Of a stretch of DNA of 64,000 nucleotides, positions 1-11,963 are shown one piece after another. Under the pieces are notes generated by a model. That model did not search any database. It saw only the letters and a program-made list of their open reading frames with translations, and had not been told where the DNA came from. Origin of the DNA: Acephala macrosclerotiorum (lineage: Eukaryota; Ascomycota; Leotiomycetes; Helotiales; Mollisiaceae); NCBI GenBank assembly GCA_014904845.1, contig MU119216.1, forward strand, positions 372,001 to 436,000, written 5' to 3'. A program made the translations under genes and the position numbers. Position 1 is the stretch's first letter. Every line of letters begins with the position of its first letter.

Positions 1-987
1 CTTTGCTTGAAACTTTGCCATGATACCGGCGGCAAACTGGCGGCAAACCATCGGCTCACCTCATCCATCGAAAGTGTTCCGACCACGTCCAGACCTTGCA
101 TTGGATGCACCCAAAAGTCTGTTTTACCTGAAAGCTCCATAGTAAAAGTCCAAGCTCCTTGTGAATCCGGAGAAGATCCTGACGTAGGCGGCTAAAGCGC
201 CCATTGTTCAGAGCTACCACGAACAAGCCTCTCAAGACCAAGCTTTGTTACGTTCAAAATTTGAAGATCGACCACGAATAAGATTACTCAGAGGGAAAGC
301 GATACTCAAAAGGTAGCAAGTACTTGTAGTGTTGAGTAGCTCAACGTGCTTGCATGGATGCTGGATGAAAACGCGGTCTCATGACGTGCTGATCATTTTT
401 ATAGGCTGTGATCTCAGGGTTCAAAATTCTATTTCTAGTGCCGACCTGGACTCTATCACTGCCGGAAGCCTCATAGCTGGCACCCGACATCTTCGCTTTT
501 GTCCTTACCACAGTCGTATATTTGAACAGCTGCATTCGACCTTATGAACAGAACGGTCGTCAACTATTACAACCATGCGAGCTGGCAGAGAAATGCGCAG
601 TTCTATCAAGTGTGATATGATTTGTTCATTACTGCGAGATGCATCTGCTGAGTTTATCTTCACACAAGTGTGTACCTAGGTACAGTCCAAAATCGCGAAT
701 GCACCCTGACCGTGACCCATTACATTATTTATGTTGATATGTGGAATTGTGGAGCATAATGTACGATTTCGAGCTTGGTTCTTTCCGAGGTCGTACCCCC
801 GTTGATGGTTGAGTTGCATGGGGACATTTTGAGGAGTTGACCTGCCAGAGAACAAAACGTCCTCTCCCTGAATAGAACCGGCAAACCCCTAATCGACTAG
901 GACAACAAGAGAAACGTTCTTGCTGAAACTATAATGTTACAGAGCTGAAATTAGAGGTATAATACAAGCTTGGATCTCATACAAAAT
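1..987. other. intergenic region, no gene seen
   Basis: Only short unrelated open frames are present and none shows a recognisable domain or a convincing splice structure. The right part is the 3' flank of the COQ2 gene. Confidence 0.5.
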
Positions 988-2268
988 TTATACAAGCTCC
1001 TTCTTTTCAACAGCGACTTCCTCTGTTCTCTGCGAGTATTGCGCCAGATATTCCGCTGCAAGACCAGCAGAAATTACTCCACCTGTCATCCAACATCCAT
1101 TCACAAACCACCACCAACAATTCTTGACAGACTTCAAATTTACCTTCTTGATCATGACCGCAAGCGTAAGAGCTGCTCCACCACAGCTACCAATGAAGAA
1201 AACCGGTCCAGCTCCAGCGGCTGCGCCCGCAGCTGCCAGCAGTCCGATCTGGACGACCGCCAATCCGCTCAAGACTTGCTTCGTTTGAGCGTCGTATCTC
1301 AAAGCTATGCTCTTGATGCCCGCCTTAGCATCGTCCTTGATGTCCATATGAGCATAGATCATGTCGTATAGAACTGTCCAAGAAATGTTCGACGTATATA
1401 GGAATGCTGCAGCTGTCAAAGCTGCACTATTATTGAGAAGATCAACGCCGAGAGCTGGAAATCCCATGATAGCACCCCAGGAGAACGTGAGTCCCAGCAC
1501 GAATTGAGGATAGTAGGTGACGCGCTTTGCCAATGGATATGTAGCAACGAAGAGCAAGCTTGGGATGCCATAGAACAAGCATTGATACGGGAATTGTAGA
1601 AGAATGCTAAGACCAGTGAGGAGCTGAGCGCCTGTGAAAGCAAGAGCATTGAAAGGAGTAATTGCTCCACGAGCAATAGGGCGTAGTCTGGTTCGCGTTA
1701 CGTGCGGATCAAGGTTGCGGTCCCAAAGGTCGTTGATAGAGCAGCCTGCTCCGCGCATGATGAGTGCTCCGCTGAAAAACAAGAGAGAAGTGCCGACTAC
1801 CGAAAGAGGGGTCGCCATTGGGGCAGCTAGGGGAGCTGCGAGAAGAGTTGAAAACAAGCATGGGAAGAAGAGGTAATAGGTTCCCGTCGGCTTGTCGAGT
1901 CGAACTAATTCAGCATATGGCACCCATGATGATGGTAGAATCGAGATAATACCAGTCTTTGGAGGTTCATATTTAGGTAGCGGTTCTGATGCTGGATCTA
2001 AAGCAGGATTCGAGCTTTCTTTCTGATCAATAGCTAATGAGGTAGATCTTGAGGCTGAAGAGTGAATACGTCTGCTTTGGAACGTGATAGTGAGCTTGGC
2101 CTGGCGATTCGGGGGCCACGGTGAAGTGACTGATGTTCGAACGTGGGCTGGGTCGAGGATCAAGTGAGATTTTTGACATCTGAATGTGGAACGAAGCAGA
2201 GTGCTACGACATCCAGCTGGCAAATGAAATACGCCACTAGTGAGCATTGTGTTTGTGAAGCTCATCAT
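988..2268 (-). CDS. COQ2: 4-hydroxybenzoate polyprenyltransferase, mitochondrial
   Basis: Single-exon frame of 426 residues. It belongs to the UbiA prenyltransferase family, which joins the polyprenyl chain to 4-hydroxybenzoate in ubiquinone synthesis in the inner mitochondrial membrane. Two Asp-rich motifs mark the family: NDLWDRNLD at about residues 179-187, and YDMIYAHMDIKDD at about 301-313. The segment between and after them is strongly hydrophobic, as expected for a multi-pass membrane enzyme. The first 70 or so residues are rich in Arg, Ser and Thr and poor in acid, consistent with a mitochondrial presequence. A second Met follows immediately, so the start is uncertain by one codon only. 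It is divergent from the JmjC gene, with 791 bp between the two starts. Confidence 0.93.
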   Translation of the reverse strand: MMSFTNTMLTSGVFHLPAGCRSTLLRSTFRCQKSHLILDPAHVRTSVTSPWPPNRQAKLTITFQSRRIHSSASRSTSLAIDQKESSNPALDPASEPLPKYEPPKTGIISILPSSWVPYAELVRLDKPTGTYYLFFPCLFSTLLAAPLAAPMATPLSVVGTSLLFFSGALIMRGAGCSINDLWDRNLDPHVTRTRLRPIARGAITPFNALAFTGAQLLTGLSILLQFPYQCLFYGIPSLLFVATYPLAKRVTYYPQFVLGLTFSWGAIMGFPALGVDLLNNSAALTAAAFLYTSNISWTVLYDMIYAHMDIKDDAKAGIKSIALRYDAQTKQVLSGLAVVQIGLLAAAGAAAGAGPVFFIGSCGGAALTLAVMIKKVNLKSVKNCWWWFVNGCWMTGGVISAGLAAEYLAQYSQRTEEVAVEKKELV

Positions 2269-3059
2269 AAAGGGCTGTCGCCTGGGTCAGTGAGTACTAT
2301 ATAAAGTAATTGAGTCACTTGAATTTGGGTATAAGATATTCCAACGTAGGCGCAAACAGTCAACCGTAGGACATTCAATCATTGCTCGAAGAGGAAGGAG
2401 AATCGGGACTTGACAGATCTAAAATTTAGGACTCACAAATGGCAATAACAAAATAATCGAACAAAGAGAAGACGCAATCTATGGTTCAATTGCTCCACAG
2501 CTCGATTATCCCGACCATCTGGTGTATTGAAGAATTAACACGACGTGTTGGGCTAACTTTTGACGTCGAGAAAAGGAGAAATATATTTCTTGGTGGTCCA
2601 AGCTCCTCCACGCGAGGCTCGGCAAGATTGGCTCTTTGTGCAGCCGCCTCCACGTTCTCTCCAGGCTTCCTCGCAAGCAGAGACCTACCTCCGTCGCATT
2701 TCATTAATCGCAATTCTACGACCTTGCACCCACAAGCTCGCCATCCAGTCCGCTTGTGGACATTGAAAAAGGGGTGGGCAGCGCCGCGGTCAAGCCACCA
2801 GGACGCGATTGCCTTTTCAATTGACGCGATTGCCTGAGTACTCCTCACTTTCATTCTCGGCACTATTTGACCACCTTCTTGTCCTTTCTTGCGCTACGAA
2901 TTCTCAACAACCTATGCTACACATCGAAGTGCATTCGCATACGATTCTAGCACCGCATTTCCTAGCTCCTGGCCTGCGTGATAACATGCGCTCGAGAGTG
3001 CGCAGCGACTGAACGCGACCTCCACCACTTTCTTGCACCAGCGAACAGCAGCTATCGGA
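2269..3059. promoter_or_regulatory. divergent promoter region COQ2 / JmjC gene
   Basis: 791 bp lie between the two divergent start codons. It contains short open frames on both strands, but nothing recognisable as a gene. It must hold both promoters; no clear TATA box was identified. Confidence 0.5.
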
Positions 3060-6000
3060 ATGCCTTCCCAGACGCACCCGCAGGCACAGTTTGTGCCTAT
3101 CCCACCTGATTTCGACTTAGATGCCCTTGTCCAGGAGATTCACAATTTCGATTTTGTTACAAGATTATCTACGGACAAATTGCGGGAGCACAGTATCCAA
3201 AGCTTCGAAGCTCTTGTTGAAGCAATCGTGATTGAAAATGGCAAACCACTTGTCGTCGAGGATTGGGGTTCGAGTCTGCCTCCATGGCTCTTCAGTCGAG
3301 ATTGGCTAGAGCAAAACCTAGGAAAAGAACGTGGGTATTCTTACGCCAAAAACACTACAGACGATTAGCTGACGATTTTGACTGACAGCTCAAAATGTTC
3401 GAGATATACCGAACGAAGCCAATATTCCCATGACCATGGGACATTACCTGAGGTCTATGGATCAACTTACACGACAATTCACATCCTCAACGTACCGAGA
3501 CCCCAAGCGCCAACGACTGTATCTGAAAGATATCGATTGTCCCGACATGTGGGCGGACCACTTGAAGCAGGTGTTGCCCGAGTGCATATATTATCTGAAC
3601 GATTGCATCGAGTCGAGGACGGGCGGTGATGGTTCTATACTTGAGCCCAACGAATACGGACAAATGCAATGGGGCAAAGGCGTCGCTCCGGCTGGCGATT
3701 TGATGTCCAATCTCCCAGAACCGATGCGAGCTCAAAATATGATGTGCTATATCGGCCACGAGGGGACATATACTGCAGCTCATAGAGAGATGTGCGGCAC
3801 ACTAGGTCACAACATCATGGTCGAGGCATCTGATGGCTCCAAGGGAGAAAAGCCAGGCAGCTCAATTTGGTTTATGACCGAGACAAAGGAGCGCGAGGTG
3901 GTTTCCGAATACTTTCTGTCTATGCTCGGCCATGACATTGAAGTTGAAAAGCATTTTGCGCAGGTCAACGCTTGGAAGAAGGCCCCTTTCAACGTCTATG
4001 TTGTTGAGCAGAAACCCGGGGATTTGATACTGATTCCTTCCCTCGCCCCACATCAGGTTTGGAACCGTGGAACCCGCACTATGAAGGTTGCATGGAACCG
4101 CACAACAATCGACACTCTTGAGCTTGCTCTCCACGAAGCTCTCCCACGCGCCCGAATGGTATGCCGAGAAGAGCAGTACAAATGCAAAGCGATCGTCTAC
4201 TACACTCTCGCTAAGTATCATGCACTCTTGCAGCGAGATACCATTGAGCCAAAAATGTGGAAGTACGGCCGTATCAAGTCACTTCTGGAACAGTTCAAGC
4301 GTTTATTCGACTTATATCAAGAGATCTTGGTTAGCGAGATGTTCTCCCCGAAACTACCAGAAGAGACAAACGTTGAGCTCATTCCCTACGACTCATTCAT
4401 CACTTGCTCATACTGCCGAGGAAATATCTTCAACCGTTTCCTTACCTGCAAGTCGTGTATTCAGCGTGGTGAGGACGCCAATGGCAAACCAGTTGAGGAT
4501 ACGTACGACGTATGTATGGATTGCTATGCTATGGGCCGCTCTTGCGCATGCATCTCAAGTCTGAGCTGGGTCGAGCAATGGGACTGGTCCACTCTTGTGC
4601 AGAACTACGAGCTGTGGCGCAATGTTGTTGTTCAGTTTGATGGATTCTTCGATGCCAAGAAATCGCCTCAGCCGCTTGATATTGCCAGGAAGAGGTATGG
4701 TAGAAAACCCATTGCAGAAGTGTGCCAAGAGCAACTCAAGCTTCGACCGTTCAAAGACCCTAACCGGAAGAGAACACCGACCCCGGAAATGTCTGACGTT
4801 GAGCCCGAAGTGGACGACGAGGGTCGTCTCAAACCTCGAAAGGGCGCGAAGAAGGGAGCTAAGGCGTATCCAAAGTCCCACGCCCACACATGCCACATCT
4901 GTTTCAAACACCACGGAGACTGGAAAATGGCGTTCTGCACCACTTGCAATTTGAGTTACTGCTACGGCGTCTTGTGGCGCGCCTTTGACTTGATGCCGCA
5001 AGCTGTTATGGAAGACAAGGAGTGGCAGTGTCCACGCTGCTTGAAGATGTGTTCTTGTGCGAAGTGCCGAAAGAACACTGCAAATCCACAAAAGCCATAT
5101 GAGCCCAAGGGAACACTCCTAGGCCATGATACGAAGAGAGTTGCCGACTTCCGAAGTGTGGAGAGTCTTGTAGACTTCTCGAAGACGAACCTAAATTGGC
5201 TGAGGGACGAGCATGCGCACAACCCTCATGAATCTGCGCGAATGAAAAGGCTTAAGGAAAAAGTTGAGGCAGAGAAAGCCCGCGTCAGCACGAATAATGA
5301 TAACTTTCACGAAACCAATGGTATTGAAGATGATTTGTTCGACGAGAACACGACTAATGGCTTTACTCAAAATATGCAAGACATAGATTCAACTCTTCAT
5401 GGTCCTGGTCCGGCAATATTCAGAGAAAACAGCAATGGCTATCAGTATCGGGATTCATACGAAGCCGCACAACATGGAGCTAATCCATATGCTGTCGAAA
5501 ATCCAGAAGAGTCTGCACCTGGATGGGCAGATGGCTATTATGATCTCGATGATTACGATTCATACAATCAAGCAGCAGCAAGCTATCCGTCTCGACTCCT
5601 CGCTCCAATTCCTCATATGATGCGCGAGCCAGAGGAAACCTACCCGGATCCCGCACATGCTGGACAAAACCGCATGATGGGCATTGGTTATTATCAACAA
5701 GACGGCACGATCGACAAGATTCTCTATGATCCGCCAGTCACTAACGGTATGATTGAGGAGCCCCCACAGCAACCAACGCCATCAAAGAATCCAAATATGA
5801 TGTTTTCGGACCTGCTGGATCCCCAAATGATGCAGGCGGGACAGCCTAAAAAGCGGAAGCGATTTAATGCGGATGGCGAGGATGAAGAGGACGTCGAATT
5901 CTTCGCGTCTAAGCGTCAGAAATTGCTTGCTGCGACGAAGAAACACAAGCCAGAATATCAGCTTGAGGGAGTTGCGCATCCTTCGAGGCCTGAGAAGCGG

Positions 6001-7371
6001 GTACCGCGCCGTAGTATTGGCAAGCCACAGTCGTACCAGGATCTGGGTGAGGCTGCTGTCCCCATTGAGGAGGACGAGGGGCCTTCAGCTATGGCAGGTC
6101 CTCGCAAACGCAAACCTGAGAACACGGACTCCGACTTAGAGCTTGCTGCCCAAGCCTTGAGCCGTCTCACCAAACCAAAGCCCAAGGAGAAGCCTGCAGC
6201 TCCAGCACGAAAAAGACGAAGTATGCGTGAGCATGAATCGACAAGATCGTCAGGTTCTCCGTCTCTTGCACCGAATACCATCAAGACACCACGAAAATCA
6301 GCTTGGCTCGCTCGCAAGGAAGCCCAAGATGCGGGCAAAGACTTCCCAGAAGAACTTCCCAAGAGAACCAGGAAGAAGCGTAGTCAGGCCACAGCCGATA
6401 GGGAGAATATTGCATCGCATGAAGCAGTCAATTTGGACTCTGCTTCCCAAGACGAGAACGATGATAGAGGCGCTTCCCCTGATAACGAGAACGATAGTCT
6501 CTTCGGTGAACCGGTTGAACGAGAAGAGCGTGCCGAGGGAAGCATTACTTGGAAGACCACTGAAGCCGATCCACATGTCCAGGTCGCCGAACGCTCCGGT
6601 AGGAAGGCAAACGAAGTTCAACAGAAGCCAGTCAAGGAAGCACGCAGCACTCCTAATGGGGGAGCACCGAAGCGCCGTGGCAGACCCCCGAAGAACCGCC
6701 CCAGCATGCCTCCAATGGACACGGGATCAGAATCTCCACCCATGGTTGCTCCCGAAACAGATCCTGCTCCAGTATCAGCGCCCAAGTTTCTTTCGCTCAA
6801 GGAAAAACTTGCTCTGAAAGGCAAATCTTTCAAGATCGTTGCTGCAAAGTCTCAGACCGTCACTGGTGCCTCTCCAGGACCCTCGAGCGCAACCGCAGCC
6901 AAGCAACAAGTTCCTCGTATTTCATCAACAGGTCCGCCTAGTTCAAGGAGCACTCCCTCAGTAGTCCCGAAGTCCAGTCTGAAGACTCCAACAGTTCCTA
7001 GTCCAGTCGGTTGGAATTCTGTCAACAAATCACATTTAACGAAACTGGGCACCATGGAATCACCTGTGGACAGCCCTTCTACTACATCGAACAGCAGTAA
7101 AAGTACCCTGATTCAAAAAGCACCGGCTCCGACATCAAAGAAAGGCCCTACTGTTGTTCGACTAATGGGCGATGACTCAGCTTCTGAGAGATCGGAATCT
7201 ATCGAGTCTTCAGCTTCAGATTCGTCAGATGACGAAGACATTCCTGCCTATCACCCTAGCGCTAACAAAGCAATCCGCAGCAGTAGTGCTCCGTTCCGAG
7301 GACGACCTTCAGCTATGACAGCACGGAGAGGTAGACCTGTTACTACCAGTAGCCACAGTAATCCTAGATGA
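3060..7371 (+). CDS. JmjC-domain chromatin protein with Cys-rich zinc finger and AT-hook
   Basis: Spliced model join(3060..3330, 3389..7371), 1417 residues. The 58-nt intron joins in phase (codon split 1+2). The protein has a Cys-rich segment (CSYC...CKSC) from about residue 431 and a 4CXXC/R1-type zinc finger from about 592 to 650. Before these lies a JmjC fold with HRE (His222, Glu224) and a later His312 as probable Fe(II) ligands, the HxD/E...H pattern of 2-oxoglutarate demethylases. An AT-hook-like RRGRPP sits near 1185 in a long, Lys/Ser-rich disordered tail. The layout resembles the KDM3/JMJ25-like histone H3K9 demethylases, so a nuclear role is likely; the substrate is inference. Start: first ATG in the open frame, 3060. 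Confidence 0.88.
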
Positions 7372-7883
7372 ACGTGCTTTAAAGGGAGATGTTGCAGTGT
7401 CTTCTCTTGATTTTGGAAGAATCTTTCCTACGGTGTATGGTGCAAGGGATCATAGCTGCTCCACTGTGGAAGATACCTGGAAGAGTATATGGCTGTGGGA
7501 GGAACGCTGACTTCACGATACCATTCTGTACATAGGTAAATAACCAAAAGTCTGCCTTCAAGACATAAATAGCTTCCGAAATACAGTCGCATTTGTCAAC
7601 AGTAACAACCATTGCCAACCGGTCTATGAGTTAGATCCCAAAACCTTTCGCTTGAAAGATTATTCCGCTCTTTCCCTTTGTGAGATATTTGGTTGCGAGT
7701 CGGTCCTCCATGTTCACCCTCACTACTTTGCTATCTCATATTTATTCAAGCTACTCATAACTCCCATTATCACACTCGAATCATCAACGAGAGAGTATCG
7801 ATGTCAAGTGACAAATTTACTTCAATTTTCTCGTACAAACAATGCCTGCAATGCAAGGTATCATTAACACTTGTGTCTACTGT
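7372..7883. other. convergent intergenic region
   Basis: 512 bp between the 3' ends of the JmjC gene and HAS1. Small open frames only; probably the two 3' UTRs and terminators. Confidence 0.5.
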
Positions 7884-9771
7884 CTAATAAGTACCCCTTT
7901 TCTTAAAGCTCCCACCCTGCTTCGGCTGACTCCCATACGCTCTCCTTCCCTGCGTCTTCTTATCCCTACTCATACTCGCCCCCAACGTCAAATCCACTCT
8001 CGGCGGCGCACTGAAACCAAAACTCTTAGCCACCTTCACCAAATCCAACTTATGCACATCAAAGATCGTTCTCAAACTATGACTAGCATACGCCTGTAGA
8101 TAACTTCTGTATCCATCTTTTGCGGATTTGTTTAGGTAGTAGTTTTGAGAAATGAGTTTCTCGAGTTGGGATTGTACGTTTACAATTTTCTTGGCGGGGA
8201 AATCGAATTCGACGACGGGGACACGGGCGGTCTTGAGGTGGGCGAGGAAACCTACTTCGGAGGGTTGGAGGAACAATAAGGAACGACCTTTACCGTTGGC
8301 GCCGCGGGCGGTACGTCCGACGCGGTGGATATAGTCTCGAGGGTCGTCTGGTGGGTCAAATTGGATAATCCAGTCTACTTCTGGGATCTAGATACCGTTA
8401 AAGAGTGCTCTTAGATGAATATAGAAGGGAGCTTACATCGAGACCTCGGGCTGCAACATCTGTGCAGATCAAAGTCCCCTGCTTTGCGTTGCGAAACTCA
8501 AAGAATGTGTTTGTTCGCTTCTGCTGCTTTTGCCTGCCGTGTAAGTCGAGAACGGGTAGGTCGATGTAGTTGAGCAATTCTGCGTGGTACTTTACACAAG
8601 CACAGCTTGAGAAGAAGACAATGATCTTCTTCTTAAGGTTGCGCTTTAGGAAGGAGAAGAGGAGGAGAAATCGCTTGTCGCTATCACACACCACATAGCC
8701 TTGCTCAAGACCTTCGACTGTGCTGTGTTCCTTCTGGTGGTCAACGTTGATGTAAAGAGGTCCAGGTCTCAACGATATCCGCGCTAAATCCTCAACCTTC
8801 GTCGTCTGAGTTGCAGAGAACAGCATAGACTGTCTCTCATCCTTTGGCAGAATCTTGACAATCTGGCGCATTTCATCTTCAAACCCAATCTCCAATATAC
8901 GGTCTGCTTCATCGATGACCAAGGCTTTGAGATTCTTGAAGACAAATCCTTGCGTGTTCTGTAGATGATCCAATAATCGACCAGGAGTTGCGATCAAGAG
9001 ATTCACACCCTTCGCAAGTTTCTCGGCCTCCGCTCTCCTATTTGCTCCTCCAATGACGATCCCGTACGTCTGCGAGTGATGTGCCATAAGCTCCCTTGCG
9101 ACTCCGAAAATTTGTAGAGCAAGTTCCCTTGTGGGCGAGACGACAATAACTCCAGTACCATTTCGAGGCTTGAATCGCAAGGAGCTGAGCATCTCCACCG
9201 CCGGGATCAAAAAGGCTAGCGTCTTTCCAGAGCCAGTTTTCGCAGCACCAAGAACATCTCTTCCTGCCAGCAACGGTGGTATACCTCGTTGTTGAATCTC
9301 AGTCATCTTCTCGAACTTCATATCTGCCAGCGCTCTCATAGTCTTTTGTGACAAGTTCAATTCCTCGAACTTCTGAGCTTGGGGACCAGCATTCGGTAAT
9401 GATAGTTCTCCTGCACCTGGCAGAGATCCCTCAGCTAGATCTGCACCTTCCTCTTCGTCGTCTTCTCTATCTTCATCCTCTGCAAGAGCTGCCTCATCCT
9501 CTTCTGGCAGCACAGCGTCCTCGTCAGGTTCTTCGTCATCGCTAGGAGCAGCCGCGGGTACCTCGTCCTCGAAAGTCTCCTCCTCATCGTCAGATTCATG
9601 TCTCTTCTTCACCTTCTTGGAGGGCTTTCCTTCTTTCGAGCGCTTCGATTTTACTTTCGTTTCAATCGCAGGACTGGAGCCATTGGTGGCAGAAACGAAT
9701 TCCTCCTTCTCGGACTTGGAGCTGCCATGCTTTCTCTTGCGCTTCTTGCTTTGCAATTCGATGGAATCCAT
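7884..9771 (-). CDS. HAS1: DEAD-box ATP-dependent RNA helicase, ribosome biogenesis
   Basis: Model complement(join(7884..8387, 8437..9771)), 612 residues. The 49-nt GT-AG intron falls in phase 0 inside the motif GLD/IPEVDW. In order: an acidic, Lys-rich N-terminal tail (1 to about 135), a Q-motif with [12 protein letters not shown], Walker [10 protein letters not shown] (about 180), [12 protein letters not shown] box VIDEADR (about 282), FSAT (about 318), then the second RecA domain with VAARGLD and HRVGRTARG. The C-terminal part with [18 protein letters not shown] is typical of Has1/DDX18, which acts in pre-rRNA processing of both subunits in the nucleolus. Length fits filamentous fungal orthologues. 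Confidence 0.94.
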
Positions 9772-10012
9772 ATTTACTGTGTTTGTTCGAAATTGCGGTC
9801 TCGATGTCTCAAACTCTCGCTCCCGACGATATTTTTCGACCCTCCAGAATAAATTTTGCTGATAAGCGATCGGCGCTAGTGCTATCGCAGTATCCGCGCC
9901 GTGTCAGATCACGTGTCAGCATGTTATTCGTAAAGTTGCAGCTTCTTCTCTTTAGATTAGTGAACAAGTTAGAGAGTTTATATCAACGTCGATTGAAGAT
10001 AGTAGACGACTT

Positions 10013-10595
10013 TCATTGTATTTGTGACGTTTTTTCGCCAAGCACACAATTCTGCTTCCCCAGCATAGCTCTCTTGCAAGCCTTCGCTAACATGAACACC
10101 TTGATGGTCAGGTCCCAGATGTATAAAAATCCAGTGGCTCCTTCCTTTCCAACTTTGATCTGTCTCCAATTGATGCTCAGGCTCTCTCTTCGCTCTGACT
10201 GAACATGAACTAATTTCCATCTGTTCTTTTCAACATCTCTCACGTGAGGGCACCAAGCTATCTTCTTGTCATAGTATAGCCAAGTGGACGAGGGAAGGGT
10301 AAGTATGCCTCTTACAGCCAGAGAGTCCTTTCCACGGAAGATGCTTCTTACTGCCGCTCACTTGAATCTACCTTGTCGACTCCTCATACCTGCATGAAGG
10401 TGTCACAACCAGGATGTATTTGTCAAGATACTTTCGCAGATTGTCCGGAAAGTTCTCGGGATCTGTCTGGGCTCGCATTCTACTTTCAGACTTCCAACAT
10501 GCAAATACTTCCAGCAATTGGTCTGGAGCCATTCTCACATACGCAGGAACCCAGACGAAACCCCTCTTCCCGAGAGACAGCGAGGAACCCCACAT
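10013..10595 (-). CDS. hypothetical protein, two exons, not recognised
   Basis: Model complement(join(10013..10346, 10390..10595)), about 179 residues. The upstream exon starts at an ATG and reads MWGSSLSLGKRGFVWVPAYV, ending ILVVTPSC before a GTATGA donor. The downstream exon reads through IFRGKDSLAVRG, STWLYYDKKIAWCPHVRD and GFLYIWDLTIKVF to a TGA. Composition looks like a real globular protein rather than a shadow frame, and the joined frame is open. The intron would be only 43 nt with a TAAG acceptor (46 nt with the next AG). A better-looking CAG acceptor just upstream is out of phase, so the junction is uncertain. It could be a decaying gene. No family is recognised. Confidence 0.42.
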
Positions 10596-10942
10596 TGTGG
10601 GACTTATTGCGGAAGAATCTCACGGCAGCTTCGGTGTTCCCAGAAGCTCCAGCTCCATGCTTGCGAGCATGCGCCGGCAAGAGCTAGCTGCACGAATGAA
10701 GAAGCTTCTGCGAGAATGTCAGTGCTATTGGGCCTGGAAGATCCGCTTGAAGTCCCATGCTAAACATGCATTGAGACGGCAAATGGCTAGATCCCCTCTT
10801 CAGCATACATGGCTGCCGTAGGATACCCCTCCACCCGACGAAAGCGGAGAAAGGTGAAGTATAAGAAGCACTACAAAGGCACATTCTATTACCATTTCCA
10901 AACAAAATCTATCAATTGAAATTCATCAGGAAATTATTCATC
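10596..10942. other. intergenic region upstream of the GFA-type gene
   Basis: 347 bp. A plus-strand open frame of 135 codons (10414-10821) overlaps this stretch and the gene on the other strand. It shows no domain and is probably chance. The promoter of the following gene should lie here. Confidence 0.4.
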
Positions 10943-11521
10943 ATGACTGATCACGGAACCTGTCATTGTGGCCAAGTTGAGTGGGAGGTGAAGCTCGAAG
11001 AGAGAGCTCATGTTCTCTGGTAAGCGGGAATTCCCAAGCTACCAAGCTCTAAGCTGACACCTACAGCCACTGCAACACTTGCAAGAAGCTCGGCGGAGGC
11101 ACCTATTCTCTCAACCAGATTGTCCCCAAGGTGTGTCATTCACAATGGCATAAGCTCAAGAAACCATTCTGACCATTCTTAGGACAACCTCAAGATCACC
11201 AAGGGCAACGTCAAGATATACACATACTACGGCGACAGCGGCAAGGGAGTACACTGCTACTTCTGCCCCAATTGCACATCTCACGTGTATCATCACCAAG
11301 AAATCATGGGTGACAACATTGTCGTCCGAACTGTCCTTCTGGATGACGGAAAGAACTTCCAGCCTGGAGCTGAAATCTTTGGAAAGGATCGATTCAAATG
11401 GGAGAAGGAGGTTGCTACGACATTTGACGTTATGCCTCCTTCGTAAGTCGAGAGCATATGGTACAAAATGGGACTGTACACTAATACACAAAGACCTCCC
11501 GAAGAGAAGTCGCGTCTGTAA
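10943..11521 (+). CDS. GFA/CENP-V-type zinc-binding protein
   Basis: Model join(10943..11019, 11067..11130, 11183..11442, 11494..11521), 142 residues; the three introns are 47, 52 and 51 nt, all GT-AG and in phase. The protein carries the Cys pattern of the glutathione-dependent formaldehyde-activating (GFA, Mss4-like) fold: CHC at 7-9, CHCNTC at 26-31 and CPNC at 75-78. These bind two zinc ions in the family. Members were named for the S-hydroxymethylglutathione synthase of Paracoccus, but most fungal members have no proven reaction. No signal peptide is seen, so a cytosolic location is likely. The last 28-nt exon adds only PPEEKSRL; reading through the donor instead gives a stop at once. 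Confidence 0.85.
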
Positions 11522-11963
11522 AAATGTCCACTCTGGCCGTTCAATCGTCGCCCTTGATTTGTTCTTAAGTGAGCTAACTTCTCTCGACTCTCTACTTTCT
11601 TGGTCGAGGTATGAAATTTAGGCCAGGTATGCTTCTGATTTGTGATAGTGAAGACATGAATTAATGATCTAGTGAACCATTCTCCCATTGAGACTAGGAC
11701 ATTTAGTATGCACTGGAATCGCTTCATTTTGCTCAAAGTGTGCCTATATGGCCAGTCCGACCTCTCACTTTCTTCTCTAGTTGGTACCCAAAGGCTCCCT
11801 TGCCCTCAAAGCACTCCCATGACAAGCTCTCGTCGTGACCCGCAGAGTCCTCAGAGCATCTCTTGCCCCACTAAGTTGTAATTATATACCTATTGCTACA
11901 GCCCAACTAGTAACACAAATAATTTGCCGTAGAATTGTGCGCCCGCTTAACTTTTGAGGAATT
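11522..11963. other. convergent intergenic region
   Basis: 442 bp between two convergent genes. No gene seen. Confidence 0.5.

Noticed and set aside
10414..10821. 135-codon plus-strand frame opposite the small two-exon gene
   Set aside because: No motif and weaker composition than the minus-strand reading; probably its shadow.
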